From positions 1 through 64,000 of the forward strand of contig JARIDO010000008.1 in assembly GCA_029263895.1 (NCBI GenBank): a stretch of DNA of 64,000 bases. The letters run 5' to 3'. Under the pieces are notes generated by a model. It was not told where the DNA came from, did not search any database, and saw nothing but the letters and a program-made list of their open reading frames with translations. The position numbers and the translations under genes are program-made. This DNA comes from Sporosarcina sp. (lineage in GTDB: Bacteria > Bacillota > Bacilli > Bacillales_A > Planococcaceae). This document shows, in pieces, positions 1-7,206 of this stretch. Position 1 is the first letter of the stretch. Every line of letters begins with the position of its first letter.

Positions 1-321
1 ACTGTAACATTTGTTGATGATCAAGGTAAATTGCAATGGGCTGGACAACTTATTTTAGCTAAGTTCCCGAATCCAGGCGGGTTAGAAAAAGTTGGTTCGA
101 ACTATTTCCAACAGACATCTAACTCAGGTGTGCCTGTTGCAGGAATTCCAACGACGAATGGTTTAGGTGAAGTTGTTTCTGGATTCTTGGAAATGTCAAA
201 CGTTGACTTATCAGAAGAATTCACTGAAATGATTGTTGCTCAACGTGGATTCCAAGCAAATACACGAATTATCACTACATCTGATGAGATTCTACAAGAA
301 CTTGTTAACTTGAAGCGATAA
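1..321 (+). CDS. flgE: Flagellar hook protein FlgE (FlgG-like), C-terminal part
   Basis: The reading frame is open at the left edge, so only the last 106 residues are present. The end has the C-terminal signature of rod/hook proteins: GFLEMSNVDLSEEFTEMIVA, then QRGFQANTRIITTSDEIL. This helix packs in the axial channel of the rod or hook. The family is named FlgG in older Bacillus annotation and FlgE in current usage, because this gene encodes the hook subunit in B. subtilis. The protein is exported by the flagellar type III apparatus encoded downstream. Its place directly before flbD and fliL matches the Bacillus fla/che operon. The hook-versus-rod choice rests on gene order, not on the fragment. 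Confidence 0.9.
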   Translation, partial: TVTFVDDQGKLQWAGQLILAKFPNPGGLEKVGSNYFQQTSNSGVPVAGIPTTNGLGEVVSGFLEMSNVDLSEEFTEMIVAQRGFQANTRIITTSDEILQELVNLKR

Positions 322-360
322 TCCAGCTTAAACACATAATAAAATCAAAGCTATTTCAGA

Positions 361-402
361 AAGGGAGGGTCGGGCCGGCTCTTGAAGCCCGGCCCCTTAC
401 AT
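361..402 (+). promoter_or_regulatory. flbD ribosome binding site separated from its start by a GC-rich hairpin
   Basis: A strong Shine-Dalgarno (gggagg, 363-368) lies 34 nt before the ATG at 403, far too distant by itself. Between them GGGCCGG (372-378) can pair perfectly with CCGGCCC (389-395), leaving a 10-nt loop. Folding removes 24 nt and leaves an effective spacing of about 10 nt. No T-run follows, so it is not an intrinsic terminator. A structured spacer is the best reading, inferred from sequence alone. Confidence 0.6.
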
Positions 403-624
403 ATGATTCAAGTTTCACGACTTAATGGAATGCAATTCACTTTAAATGCACTCTATATAGAAAAAGTTGAATCGTTTCCAGATACGACCATTACACTTAC
501 TACTGGATCTAAATATGTCGTACTTGAAACAGCTGAGTTAGTGAATGGTCGCATCATTGATTTTTATAAGGCGGTTCAGCTATTATCTAATCCGCACATA
601 AGGGGTGAAGAAGATGAAGAATAA
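403..624 (+). CDS. flbD: Flagellar protein FlbD (SwrD)
   Basis: A small 73-residue protein opening MIQVSRLNGMQF and continuing with NALYIEKVESFPDTTITLTTG, the family hallmark. In B. subtilis the homologue SwrD is needed to raise flagellar motor power for swarming; no enzymatic activity is known. The ATG at 403 is chosen because family members begin M-I-x-(V/L)-(S/T)-RLNG. An upstream in-frame TTG at 382 would add seven residues and lies in a hairpin loop. The last 11 nt overlap the start of fliL. The acidic tail GEEDEE is encoded by the overlap and the fliL Shine-Dalgarno. Confidence 0.88.
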   Translation: MIQVSRLNGMQFTLNALYIEKVESFPDTTITLTTGSKYVVLETAELVNGRIIDFYKAVQLLSNPHIRGEEDEE

Positions 625-1042
625 ATTATTAACAATCACTTTGATAATTCTTGTATGTATTACTTTAATTGGTGTTGTTGGTCTTATACTCGTTATGCAA
701 TTTAATAACGCTAATGATAAAGAAAAAGAACCTACCATTGATGAAATTATTGAATCATCTGTGGATATTGAAGAAATTATGACGAATTTGTCTGGTAATA
801 AATTCATTCGTATTTCGTTAAAAATTCAAACAGATAATAAGAAAGCGGCGGATGAACTAGCTAAAAGAGATTTTCAAGTGAAAAACATTATTATCCAAGA
901 ACTATCTGAAATGAAAGCAGTAGATTTAGAAGGTAAAGTTGGTAAAGTTGCTTTGGAAGATGCATTAAAAACTCAGTTGAACCCATTAATGCAAGACGGG
1001 GAAGTTACCAAAGTCTATATTGTGTCATACGTCATTCAATAA
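614..1042 (+). CDS. fliL: Flagellar basal-body protein FliL
   Basis: A 142-residue single-pass membrane protein. A short basic start (MKNK) precedes one hydrophobic segment at about residues 5-29, then an extracytoplasmic FliL domain ending TKVYIVSYVIQ. FliL surrounds the stator units and supports motor torque. I chose the ATG at 614 over the GTG at 605 because aggggtg at 601-607 gives proper spacing. The gene starts inside the end of flbD, suggesting coupled translation, and is followed by fliM. Length is normal for Bacillales. Confidence 0.92.
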   Translation: MKNKLLTITLIILVCITLIGVVGLILVMQFNNANDKEKEPTIDEIIESSVDIEEIMTNLSGNKFIRISLKIQTDNKKAADELAKRDFQVKNIIIQELSEMKAVDLEGKVGKVALEDALKTQLNPLMQDGEVTKVYIVSYVIQ

Positions 1043-1085
1043 CAAAAACTAGTTTCACAGAAAACGATTGCTGGGAGGTGACCAG

Positions 1086-2084
1086 ATGTCCGGAGATATT
1101 TTATCTCAAAATGAGATTGACGCGTTATTATCTGCGTTGTCTACAGGAGAAATGTCGGCAGAAGATATGAAGAAAGAGGACGAAACGCGTAAAGTTAAAG
1201 TTTATGATTTTAAGCGTGCGCTTCGATTTTCGAAAGATCAAATTCGAAGTTTGACAAGAATCCATGAAAACTTCGCTAGATTATTAACTACCTATTTCTC
1301 AGCACAATTACGTACTTACGTTCAAATCAATGTGGCGTCGGTCGATCAAATTCCTTTTGAGGAGTTCATACGTTCCATTCCCAATATGACACTTATTAAT
1401 GTATTTGAAGTTCCACCTTTAGATGGCAATATATTGATGGAAGTCAATCCGAATATTGCATACTCCATGTTAGATCGACTAATGGGTGGAGCAGGAACGA
1501 GTCCAAACAAAGTCGATAATTTAACGGAAATCGAAACAAAGATTATGACGAGTTTGTTTGAGAGGTCCTTTGATAACTTGCGAGAAGCATGGTCTGGTTT
1601 AATTGAAATCGATCCATTTTTAACCGAAATGGAAGTAAATCCACAGTTTCTTCAAATGATTTCACCAAATGAAACGGTAGTTGTTATATCATTTAATATT
1701 ACGATTGGTGAATCGAGTGGAATGATAAATATATGTATTCCACATGTCGTGTTAGAGCCAGTTGTTCCAAATCTATCCGTACAATATTGGATGCAAACGA
1801 ATAAAAAAGAGAAGACAATTGAACAAAGCTCGATTTTAGAGAAGAGATTGAAAAGAGCACCACTGCCCATTGTTGCAGAGCTTGGTGAAGGTCAAATGTC
1901 AATTGAAGATTTACTACATCTCCGAATAGGAGATGTGGTATCACTGGATAGACAGGTTGACGAGCCACTTGTTGTTAGAGTAGGCGATGTACCTAAATTT
2001 ATCGCGCAGCCAGGCCATTCTAAAAATCGAATGGCAGTACAAATTATTGAATCAATGAACGGAGGGGATGAAGATGATGAGTGA
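1086..2084 (+). CDS. fliM: Flagellar motor switch protein FliM
   Basis: A 332-residue C-ring protein. The N-terminus carries the CheY-P-binding peptide (LSQNEIDALL, about residues 6-15). A CheC-like middle domain follows, with GGAG near residue 140. A C-terminal SpoA domain of about 75 residues binds FliG or FliN-type partners (VAELGEGQMSIEDLLHLRIGD). FliM switches rotation direction when CheY-P binds. The ATG at 1086 follows gggaggtg at 1073-1080; in-frame TTG upstream codons lack spacing. The 3' end overlaps fliY by 11 nt. Confidence 0.96.
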   Translation: MSGDILSQNEIDALLSALSTGEMSAEDMKKEDETRKVKVYDFKRALRFSKDQIRSLTRIHENFARLLTTYFSAQLRTYVQINVASVDQIPFEEFIRSIPNMTLINVFEVPPLDGNILMEVNPNIAYSMLDRLMGGAGTSPNKVDNLTEIETKIMTSLFERSFDNLREAWSGLIEIDPFLTEMEVNPQFLQMISPNETVVVISFNITIGESSGMINICIPHVVLEPVVPNLSVQYWMQTNKKEKTIEQSSILEKRLKRAPLPIVAELGEGQMSIEDLLHLRIGDVVSLDRQVDEPLVVRVGDVPKFIAQPGHSKNRMAVQIIESMNGGDEDDE

Positions 2085-3237
2085 TAATATCCTTTCACAA
2101 GAGGAGATTGAAGCGCTATTGCGTGGAGAACCTAATTTAGGTGAAGAGAGTGACTCTACAACGGACGGTGAAGTTAAAACAGAGGACTACTTAGATGATA
2201 TGGAACGTGACGCTCTTGGAGAGATAGGGAATATATCGTTTGGTAGTTCAGCAACAGCACTATCAGCTTTATTGGGCCAAAAAGTTGAAATAACAACGCC
2301 AACAATCACTGTGATTGATCGGAGTTCTTTAGAAACTGAGTTCGTCCATCCATATGTAGCAGTGAAAGTAAATTACACTGAAGGACTTGATGGTGTTAAC
2401 TTACTAGTTATCAAACAAAGTGATGCTGCTATTATTGCAGATTTAATGCTTGGTGGGGATGGTACTTCACCTAATCAAGATCTTGGAGAAATTCATTTAA
2501 GTGCAGTACAAGAAGCCATGAATCAGATGATGGGCTCTGCGGCAACATCTATGTCAACTGTGTTTGGTACAAAAGTTGATATATCTCCGCCATCCATTGA
2601 TTTGATGGACGTTCAAAATGATAAAGGGAAAGACAATATTCCGGAAGACGATCTTCTAATTAGTGTTTCCTTCACATTAAAAGTAGGGGAATTAATCGAC
2701 TCTAATATTAGACAGTTGTTCCCACTTAACTTCGGTAAGGATCTTGTTTCTACACTTATGAATGGTGGAGCGGAACAAGAAACAGCGGTTACTGAAATGG
2801 CACCGCCACAAGCTGCGCCTATTCAAACACAACAAGCGTCACAACCGTTACAACAGCAACCAACAAATGACACATATGCACAAGTGCCACAACAACATAG
2901 AACGCCACAACCTCAAGTAAATGTACAACAAGCGCAGTTTGCTAATTTCGAAAGTCCGTCATTGAGCACCGCCGAGTCAAACAATTTAAACTTATTGCTT
3001 GATATTCCATTGCAAGTTACAGTGGAGCTTGGCCGTACAAAACGTTCTGTTAAAGAAATATTAGAAATGTCAAGTGGTTCCATTATTGAACTAGATAAAT
3101 TGGCGGGTGAGCCAGTAGATATTTTAGTTAATAACAGATATATTGCAAAAGGTGAAGTTGTCGTCATCGATGAAAACTTCGGTGTACGTATTACTGATAT
3201 TCTTAGTCAAGCAGAACGATTAAATAATTTACGATAG
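2074..3237 (+). CDS. fliY: Flagellar motor switch phosphatase FliY
   Basis: A 387-residue protein combining a CheY-P-binding N-terminus (ILSQEEIEALL), a CheC-type phosphatase domain and a C-terminal FliN/SpoA domain (LDIPLQVTVELGRTKRSVKE). Both phosphatase half-sites are visible: RDALGEIGNISFGSS with a later TTP, and QEAMNQMMGSAATS with a later SPP. It dephosphorylates CheY-P at the motor and is a C-ring structural part. A Gln/Pro-rich linker (about residues 245-295) joins the domains and contains no run of three prolines. Possible starts are ATG at 2068, 2074 or 2077; 2074 has best spacing from ggagggg (2061-2067). Confidence 0.94.
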   Translation: MMSDNILSQEEIEALLRGEPNLGEESDSTTDGEVKTEDYLDDMERDALGEIGNISFGSSATALSALLGQKVEITTPTITVIDRSSLETEFVHPYVAVKVNYTEGLDGVNLLVIKQSDAAIIADLMLGGDGTSPNQDLGEIHLSAVQEAMNQMMGSAATSMSTVFGTKVDISPPSIDLMDVQNDKGKDNIPEDDLLISVSFTLKVGELIDSNIRQLFPLNFGKDLVSTLMNGGAEQETAVTEMAPPQAAPIQTQQASQPLQQQPTNDTYAQVPQQHRTPQPQVNVQQAQFANFESPSLSTAESNNLNLLLDIPLQVTVELGRTKRSVKEILEMSSGSIIELDKLAGEPVDILVNNRYIAKGEVVVIDENFGVRITDILSQAERLNNLR

Positions 3238-3257
3238 AACCTTGGAGGTAATGGAAA

Positions 3258-3620
3258 ATGGCAAAGAGAATTTTAATAGTAGATGACGCGGCTTTTATGC
3301 GTATGATGATTAAAGATATATTAACGAAAAACAATTTTGAAGTTGTAGGTGAAGCTGCAGATGGTGCTCAAGCAGTTGAGAAGTATATGGAATTAAAGCC
3401 TGACTTAGTAACGATGGATATTACAATGCCTGAAATGGATGGGATTGCTGCACTTAAAGCAATTAAAGAAAAAGAACCGAACGCTTTAATCATTATGTGT
3501 TCCGCTATGGGACAGCAAGCAATGGTAATCGATGCAATACAAGCAGGGGCAAAAGACTTTATTGTTAAGCCATTCCAAGCAGACCGTGTAGTAGAAGCTA
3601 TCGAAAAAGCTTTAGGATAA
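3258..3620 (+). CDS. cheY: Chemotaxis response regulator CheY
   Basis: A stand-alone receiver domain of 120 residues. The acidic pair is D9-D10, the phosphoacceptor D54 (LVTMDITMPEMDG) and the conserved lysine K104 (DFIVKP). Phosphorylated by CheA, it binds FliM and FliY to change motor bias; in Bacillus CheY-P promotes counter-clockwise rotation. It sits between fliY and fliO as in B. subtilis, with a good Shine-Dalgarno (ttggagg) before the ATG. Confidence 0.97.
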   Translation: MAKRILIVDDAAFMRMMIKDILTKNNFEVVGEAADGAQAVEKYMELKPDLVTMDITMPEMDGIAALKAIKEKEPNALIIMCSAMGQQAMVIDAIQAGAKDFIVKPFQADRVVEAIEKALG

Positions 3621-3627
3621 CCGAACA

Positions 3628-4332
3628 ATGAATTCGAAGTTTTTAAAATTCGCCATAGGTTGTGCTGTTCTGCTATTACTGCTTTTAAATCTAGTTTCGA
3701 TTCCAACTGTTTATGCCGACACGGATTCCAATTCACCTGTGTCGGAGTGGATAAAAGAAGGAAAAAATGATCAAAAAAGCGAAAAGCCTGCTAGCAATAT
3801 TGGGAACAACGAAAGTAAAAAAGAATCTAATGATGTTCCCGTTGGTTCGTCAGCAAAGGATTATGTTAAAACACTCTTTGCTTTACTATTCGTAATTGGA
3901 TTATTGTTTACAATACTAAAGTTTGTGAACGGCAAGAATAGAATGTACAACAAAACACGACTTATGAAAAACTTGGGGGGGATTTCCCTAGGTCAACATA
4001 AGTCAATTCAATTAGTCGTTATTGGAGATTCTTATTATCTAATAGGTGTAGGAGAGGACATACGACTACTTAAAGAAATAACTGATCCAACAGAAATTGA
4101 GCAACTGATGCAATTTTATTCGGATGAAGATTCAACAGACTTGTCTTCGTCTGGCACACTCGCTCAACTACTATTGAAATTTAAAGGTTTTAAAAAGACT
4201 CAACAAAATCCATCAGTCAATGAAACAACTAACTTTGGTACTCTGTTTAACTCAACTTTAAATGAAATGAAAGAAGAGAGAACGAAGCAGATTAACCGAC
4301 TGACTGAAAAGGAGCGCAACCGAGATGAATGA
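3628..4332 (+). CDS. fliO: Flagellar export assembly protein FliO (FliZ of Bacillus)
   Basis: A 234-residue protein with a signal-like N-terminus (hydrophobic residues about 6-30), an extracytoplasmic low-complexity stretch, a second membrane segment at about residues 82-96 (TLFALLFVIGLLFTI), and a FliO domain with GGISLGQHKSIQLVVIGDSY. FliO helps assemble the FliP ring of the export gate. It directly follows cheY by 7 nt, and its Shine-Dalgarno is weak, suggesting coupling. The 3' end overlaps fliP by 8 nt. A run of seven G lies at 3975-3981 within codons for L-G-G. Confidence 0.9.
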   Translation: MNSKFLKFAIGCAVLLLLLLNLVSIPTVYADTDSNSPVSEWIKEGKNDQKSEKPASNIGNNESKKESNDVPVGSSAKDYVKTLFALLFVIGLLFTILKFVNGKNRMYNKTRLMKNLGGISLGQHKSIQLVVIGDSYYLIGVGEDIRLLKEITDPTEIEQLMQFYSDEDSTDLSSSGTLAQLLLKFKGFKKTQQNPSVNETTNFGTLFNSTLNEMKEERTKQINRLTEKERNRDE

Positions 4333-4990
4333 TTTCATGCAGTTTTTTTCGGATAGCGATCCTGGGAATGTATCAACGTCTATAAAAATGATGCTTTTAC
4401 TTACGGTGCTATCGTTAGCTCCAGCAATTCTAATATTAATGACATCTTTTGCGCGTATTATTATCGTGTTGTCATTTGTTAGAACTGCGTTAGCTACACA
4501 GCAGATGCCACCTAACCAGGTTTTAGTGGGTATTGCACTTTTTTTAACGTTCTTTATTATGGCGCCTACTTTTCAAGAAGTGAACGACAAAGCATTATCG
4601 CCGTTGTTTGCGGAAGAAATTACATTAGATGAAGCTTATGAACAAGCGAGTGTACCTTTTAAAGAATTTATGAGTAAACATACTCGTCAAAAAGACTTGG
4701 AATTATTTCTTAAATATAATAAAGCGGAAAAACCAGCATCACTGAAAGAAATTCCATTAACGATGATGGTTCCGGCGTTTGCATTAAGTGAAATCAAAAC
4801 CGCTTTCCAAATGGGCTTTATGATTTTTATTCCGTTTTTGGTAATTGACATGATTGTAGCAAGTATCCTTATGTCGATGGGGATGATGATGTTACCACCA
4901 GTTATGATTTCATTACCTTTCAAGATTTTATTGTTCGTACTTGTGGATGGCTGGTATCTCATAGTCAAGTCATTGCTACAAAGTTTTTAG
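4325..4990 (+). CDS. fliP: Flagellar export gate protein FliP
   Basis: A 221-residue polytopic membrane protein, the main ring subunit of the type III export gate. Family marks are visible: FVRTALATQQMPPNQVLVGIALFLT in the first half, then AFALSEIKTAFQMGF and the late FLVIDMIVASILMSMGM motif. Four membrane segments fit the profile. Unlike proteobacterial FliP it has no long signal peptide. It starts within the last codons of fliO (ATGA-type overlap), pointing to translational coupling, and is followed by fliQ after 12 nt. Confidence 0.97.
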   Translation: MNDFMQFFSDSDPGNVSTSIKMMLLLTVLSLAPAILILMTSFARIIIVLSFVRTALATQQMPPNQVLVGIALFLTFFIMAPTFQEVNDKALSPLFAEEITLDEAYEQASVPFKEFMSKHTRQKDLELFLKYNKAEKPASLKEIPLTMMVPAFALSEIKTAFQMGFMIFIPFLVIDMIVASILMSMGMMMLPPVMISLPFKILLFVLVDGWYLIVKSLLQSF

Positions 4991-5002
4991 GAGGGGTATC
5001 GC

Positions 5003-5272
5003 ATGACGAGCGAAATGGTTATAGCCATTGCCGAACGTGGAGTATGGGTAATTTTAATGACTTCTGGCCCCCTCCTGATAATCGCGTTGGTGTCAGGATT
5101 AGCGGTTAGTATTTTTCAAGCAACAACTCAAATACAGGAACAAACATTAGCGTTTGTACCTAAAATTGTTGCAGTACTTGTTGGGATTATTTTTTTTGGG
5201 CCGTGGATGCTAGCGAAAGTAACAACCTTTGCAACAGATATTTTTGAAAATTTAACAAGGTATGTTGGATGA
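5003..5272 (+). CDS. fliQ: Flagellar export gate protein FliQ
   Basis: An 89-residue protein with two membrane hairpin helices (about residues 14-38 and 52-75) and the family motif ISIFQATTQIQEQTLAF, written here as VSIFQATTQIQEQTLAFVPK. Four copies join the FliP5-FliR1 gate. The Shine-Dalgarno aggaggggt stands before the ATG. The stop codon overlaps the beginning of fliR. Confidence 0.96.
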   Translation: MTSEMVIAIAERGVWVILMTSGPLLIIALVSGLAVSIFQATTQIQEQTLAFVPKIVAVLVGIIFFGPWMLAKVTTFATDIFENLTRYVG

Positions 5273-6053
5273 GCATATGGAAGAACTAATCCCATCCATC
5301 GCGGCGTATCTTCTAATTTTGACACGTGTTACTGCATTTTTTGTTACAGTCCCATTGTTTTCTTATAAAGCCATTCCAACAACGCAACGTATTATATTTG
5401 GTGCAATCCTTGCATGGACGCTCGTTTATGCTATTGAAATCCCACCACTTGAAATCGATGGCGTATATTTACTGCTAGTCATTAAAGAAGCGATGATTGG
5501 CTTAGCGATTGGTATTGTAGCATTTATTGTCATGTCTGCGATTCAAGTTGCAGGTGGTTTTATTGACTTTCAAATGGGTTTTGCAATTGCCAATGTAATT
5601 GACCCGCAAACTGGAGCTCAGTCTCCTTTACTAGGTCAGTTTTTCAACTCGCTAGCTATTTTGCTATTACTCGCTTTAAATGGTCATCATATGATTTTAG
5701 ATGGAATTTACTATAGCTATCAATTCATTCCAGCAGATCAAGTCTGGCCGGCTTTCGGGGAAGGTAGATTGGCTGAATTTGTTTTAACGACATTTGCCAC
5801 TTCTTTTGCAATTGCATTTCAAATGTCAATTCCTATTGTTGCAACATTATTCCTTGTTGACTTGGCATTAGGTATAACAGCAAGAACTGTTCCACAGTTG
5901 AATATTTTTGTTGTTGGTTTTCCTATTAAAATTGGTGTGAGCTTCCTAGTGCTATTTAGTATGATGGGGGTAATGATAGCAGTCATGAAAAGACTATTCG
6001 AAGTGATGATGGTGAGTATGAGAGATATCATGATCATTTTGGGAGGTGGCTAA
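5262..6053 (+). CDS. fliR: Flagellar export gate protein FliR
   Basis: A 263-residue membrane protein with about six hydrophobic segments and family motifs TRVTAFFVTVPLFSYKAIP near the N-terminus and GFAIANVIDPQTGAQSPLLGQ in the middle. It completes the FliPQR gate. The ATG at 5262 overlaps the end of fliQ; an alternative ATG at 5277 would remove five residues and cannot be excluded because neither has a strong Shine-Dalgarno. The stop lies 1 nt before the flhB start. Confidence 0.95.
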   Translation: MLDEHMEELIPSIAAYLLILTRVTAFFVTVPLFSYKAIPTTQRIIFGAILAWTLVYAIEIPPLEIDGVYLLLVIKEAMIGLAIGIVAFIVMSAIQVAGGFIDFQMGFAIANVIDPQTGAQSPLLGQFFNSLAILLLLALNGHHMILDGIYYSYQFIPADQVWPAFGEGRLAEFVLTTFATSFAIAFQMSIPIVATLFLVDLALGITARTVPQLNIFVVGFPIKIGVSFLVLFSMMGVMIAVMKRLFEVMMVSMRDIMIILGGG

Positions 6054-6054
6054 A

Positions 6055-7137
6055 TTGTTAGTAAGACTAGATCTGCAGTTTTTTGCAGGAGAAAAGACAG
6101 AAAAAGCCACCCCGAAAAAACGACAGGATTCTCGAAAAAAAGGTCAAGTACTAAAGAGTCAAGATGTAACCAGTGCAATTGTACTTCTTTGTGTTTTTTT
6201 ATTTCTTTTTTTTGCAGCTGGTTTTATGAAAGACCGTTTTTTTCAGTTCTTTTTACAATCTTTTTCAGTTTATGTTCCTATTTCAGTGTTAGATGAAGAC
6301 TCTGTCATGGTTATCTATGCAGATGTATTAATCGAAATGGCATTTATTTTATTACCAATAATGGTTACAGCGGCGATAGCAGCTATCGCCGGAAATCTAT
6401 TTCAATTTGGTTTACTATTTACAGCGGAACCCTTGAAATTCGATTTAAAAAAGATTGACCCTATAAAAGGTTTGAAGCGTATCTTTTCTATCCGAGCGAT
6501 TGTTGAATTATTAAAATCTATACTTAAAATTTCTTTTATTGGTTCTGTAACGGTTATGATCATTTGGGTGAATTTAGATAAAGTTTTAGGCTTAGCTTTT
6601 AAAAGTCCATGGATTACACTTGTAACTGTGGCGAAATTAGCAGTTATGATGGGAATTGCAGCTTCATTTACACTTCTCTTCATTTCAATACTTGATTTTT
6701 TATATCAGAAATTTGACTATGAAAAAAATCTTAAGATGTCTAAACAAGATATCAAAGATGAACATAAAAATTCAGAAGGCGATCCACTCATAAAGTCTCG
6801 TATCAAACAATTGCAACGTGAAATGTCGATGCGAAGAATGATGCAAGAAGTTCCAAATGCTGATGTAGTCATTACAAATCCAACGCATTATGCAATTGCG
6901 ATAAAGTATGATGACGGCAATATGGATGCACCAATAGTGGTTGCAAAAGGCGTAGATTTTGTCGCTCAAAAGATAAAATTAATTGCCAATGAACATAATA
7001 TCGTGATGGTTGAAAATAGACCATTGGCACGAGCGTTATATGCCGATGTTGAGATAGGTAATCATGTACCAGAACAATTTTTCAAAGCAATTGCAGAAAT
7101 TTTGGCGTATGTATATCGCATTCAACGCAAAATTTAG
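6055..7137 (+). CDS. flhB: Flagellar export switch protein FlhB
   Basis: A 360-residue protein with four membrane segments and a cytoplasmic autocleaving domain. The N-P-T-H cleavage site is at N275-P276, within VVITNPTHYAIAIKYD. Cleavage switches export from hook to filament substrates. The start is TTG at 6055, 6 nt after gggaggtgg (6041-6049). This gives MLVRLDLQFFAGEKTEKATP, matching the family start; a GTG at 6046 lies inside the Shine-Dalgarno. A 69-nt gap with a small palindrome (GTGAATT 7152-7158 with AATTCAC 7167-7173) separates it from flhA. Confidence 0.96.
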   Translation: MLVRLDLQFFAGEKTEKATPKKRQDSRKKGQVLKSQDVTSAIVLLCVFLFLFFAAGFMKDRFFQFFLQSFSVYVPISVLDEDSVMVIYADVLIEMAFILLPIMVTAAIAAIAGNLFQFGLLFTAEPLKFDLKKIDPIKGLKRIFSIRAIVELLKSILKISFIGSVTVMIIWVNLDKVLGLAFKSPWITLVTVAKLAVMMGIAASFTLLFISILDFLYQKFDYEKNLKMSKQDIKDEHKNSEGDPLIKSRIKQLQREMSMRRMMQEVPNADVVITNPTHYAIAIKYDDGNMDAPIVVAKGVDFVAQKIKLIANEHNIVMVENRPLARALYADVEIGNHVPEQFFKAIAEILAYVYRIQRKI

Positions 7138-7206
7138 TAACTAGTTTTAACGTGAATTGCATATGGAATTCACACAAAGTTTCTATTAAAAGAAAGTAGG
7201 GATGAC

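Noticed and set aside
7152..7173. Palindrome between flhB and flhA as a terminator
   Set aside because: No T run follows and it lies inside the fla/che operon; at most an RNA processing site.
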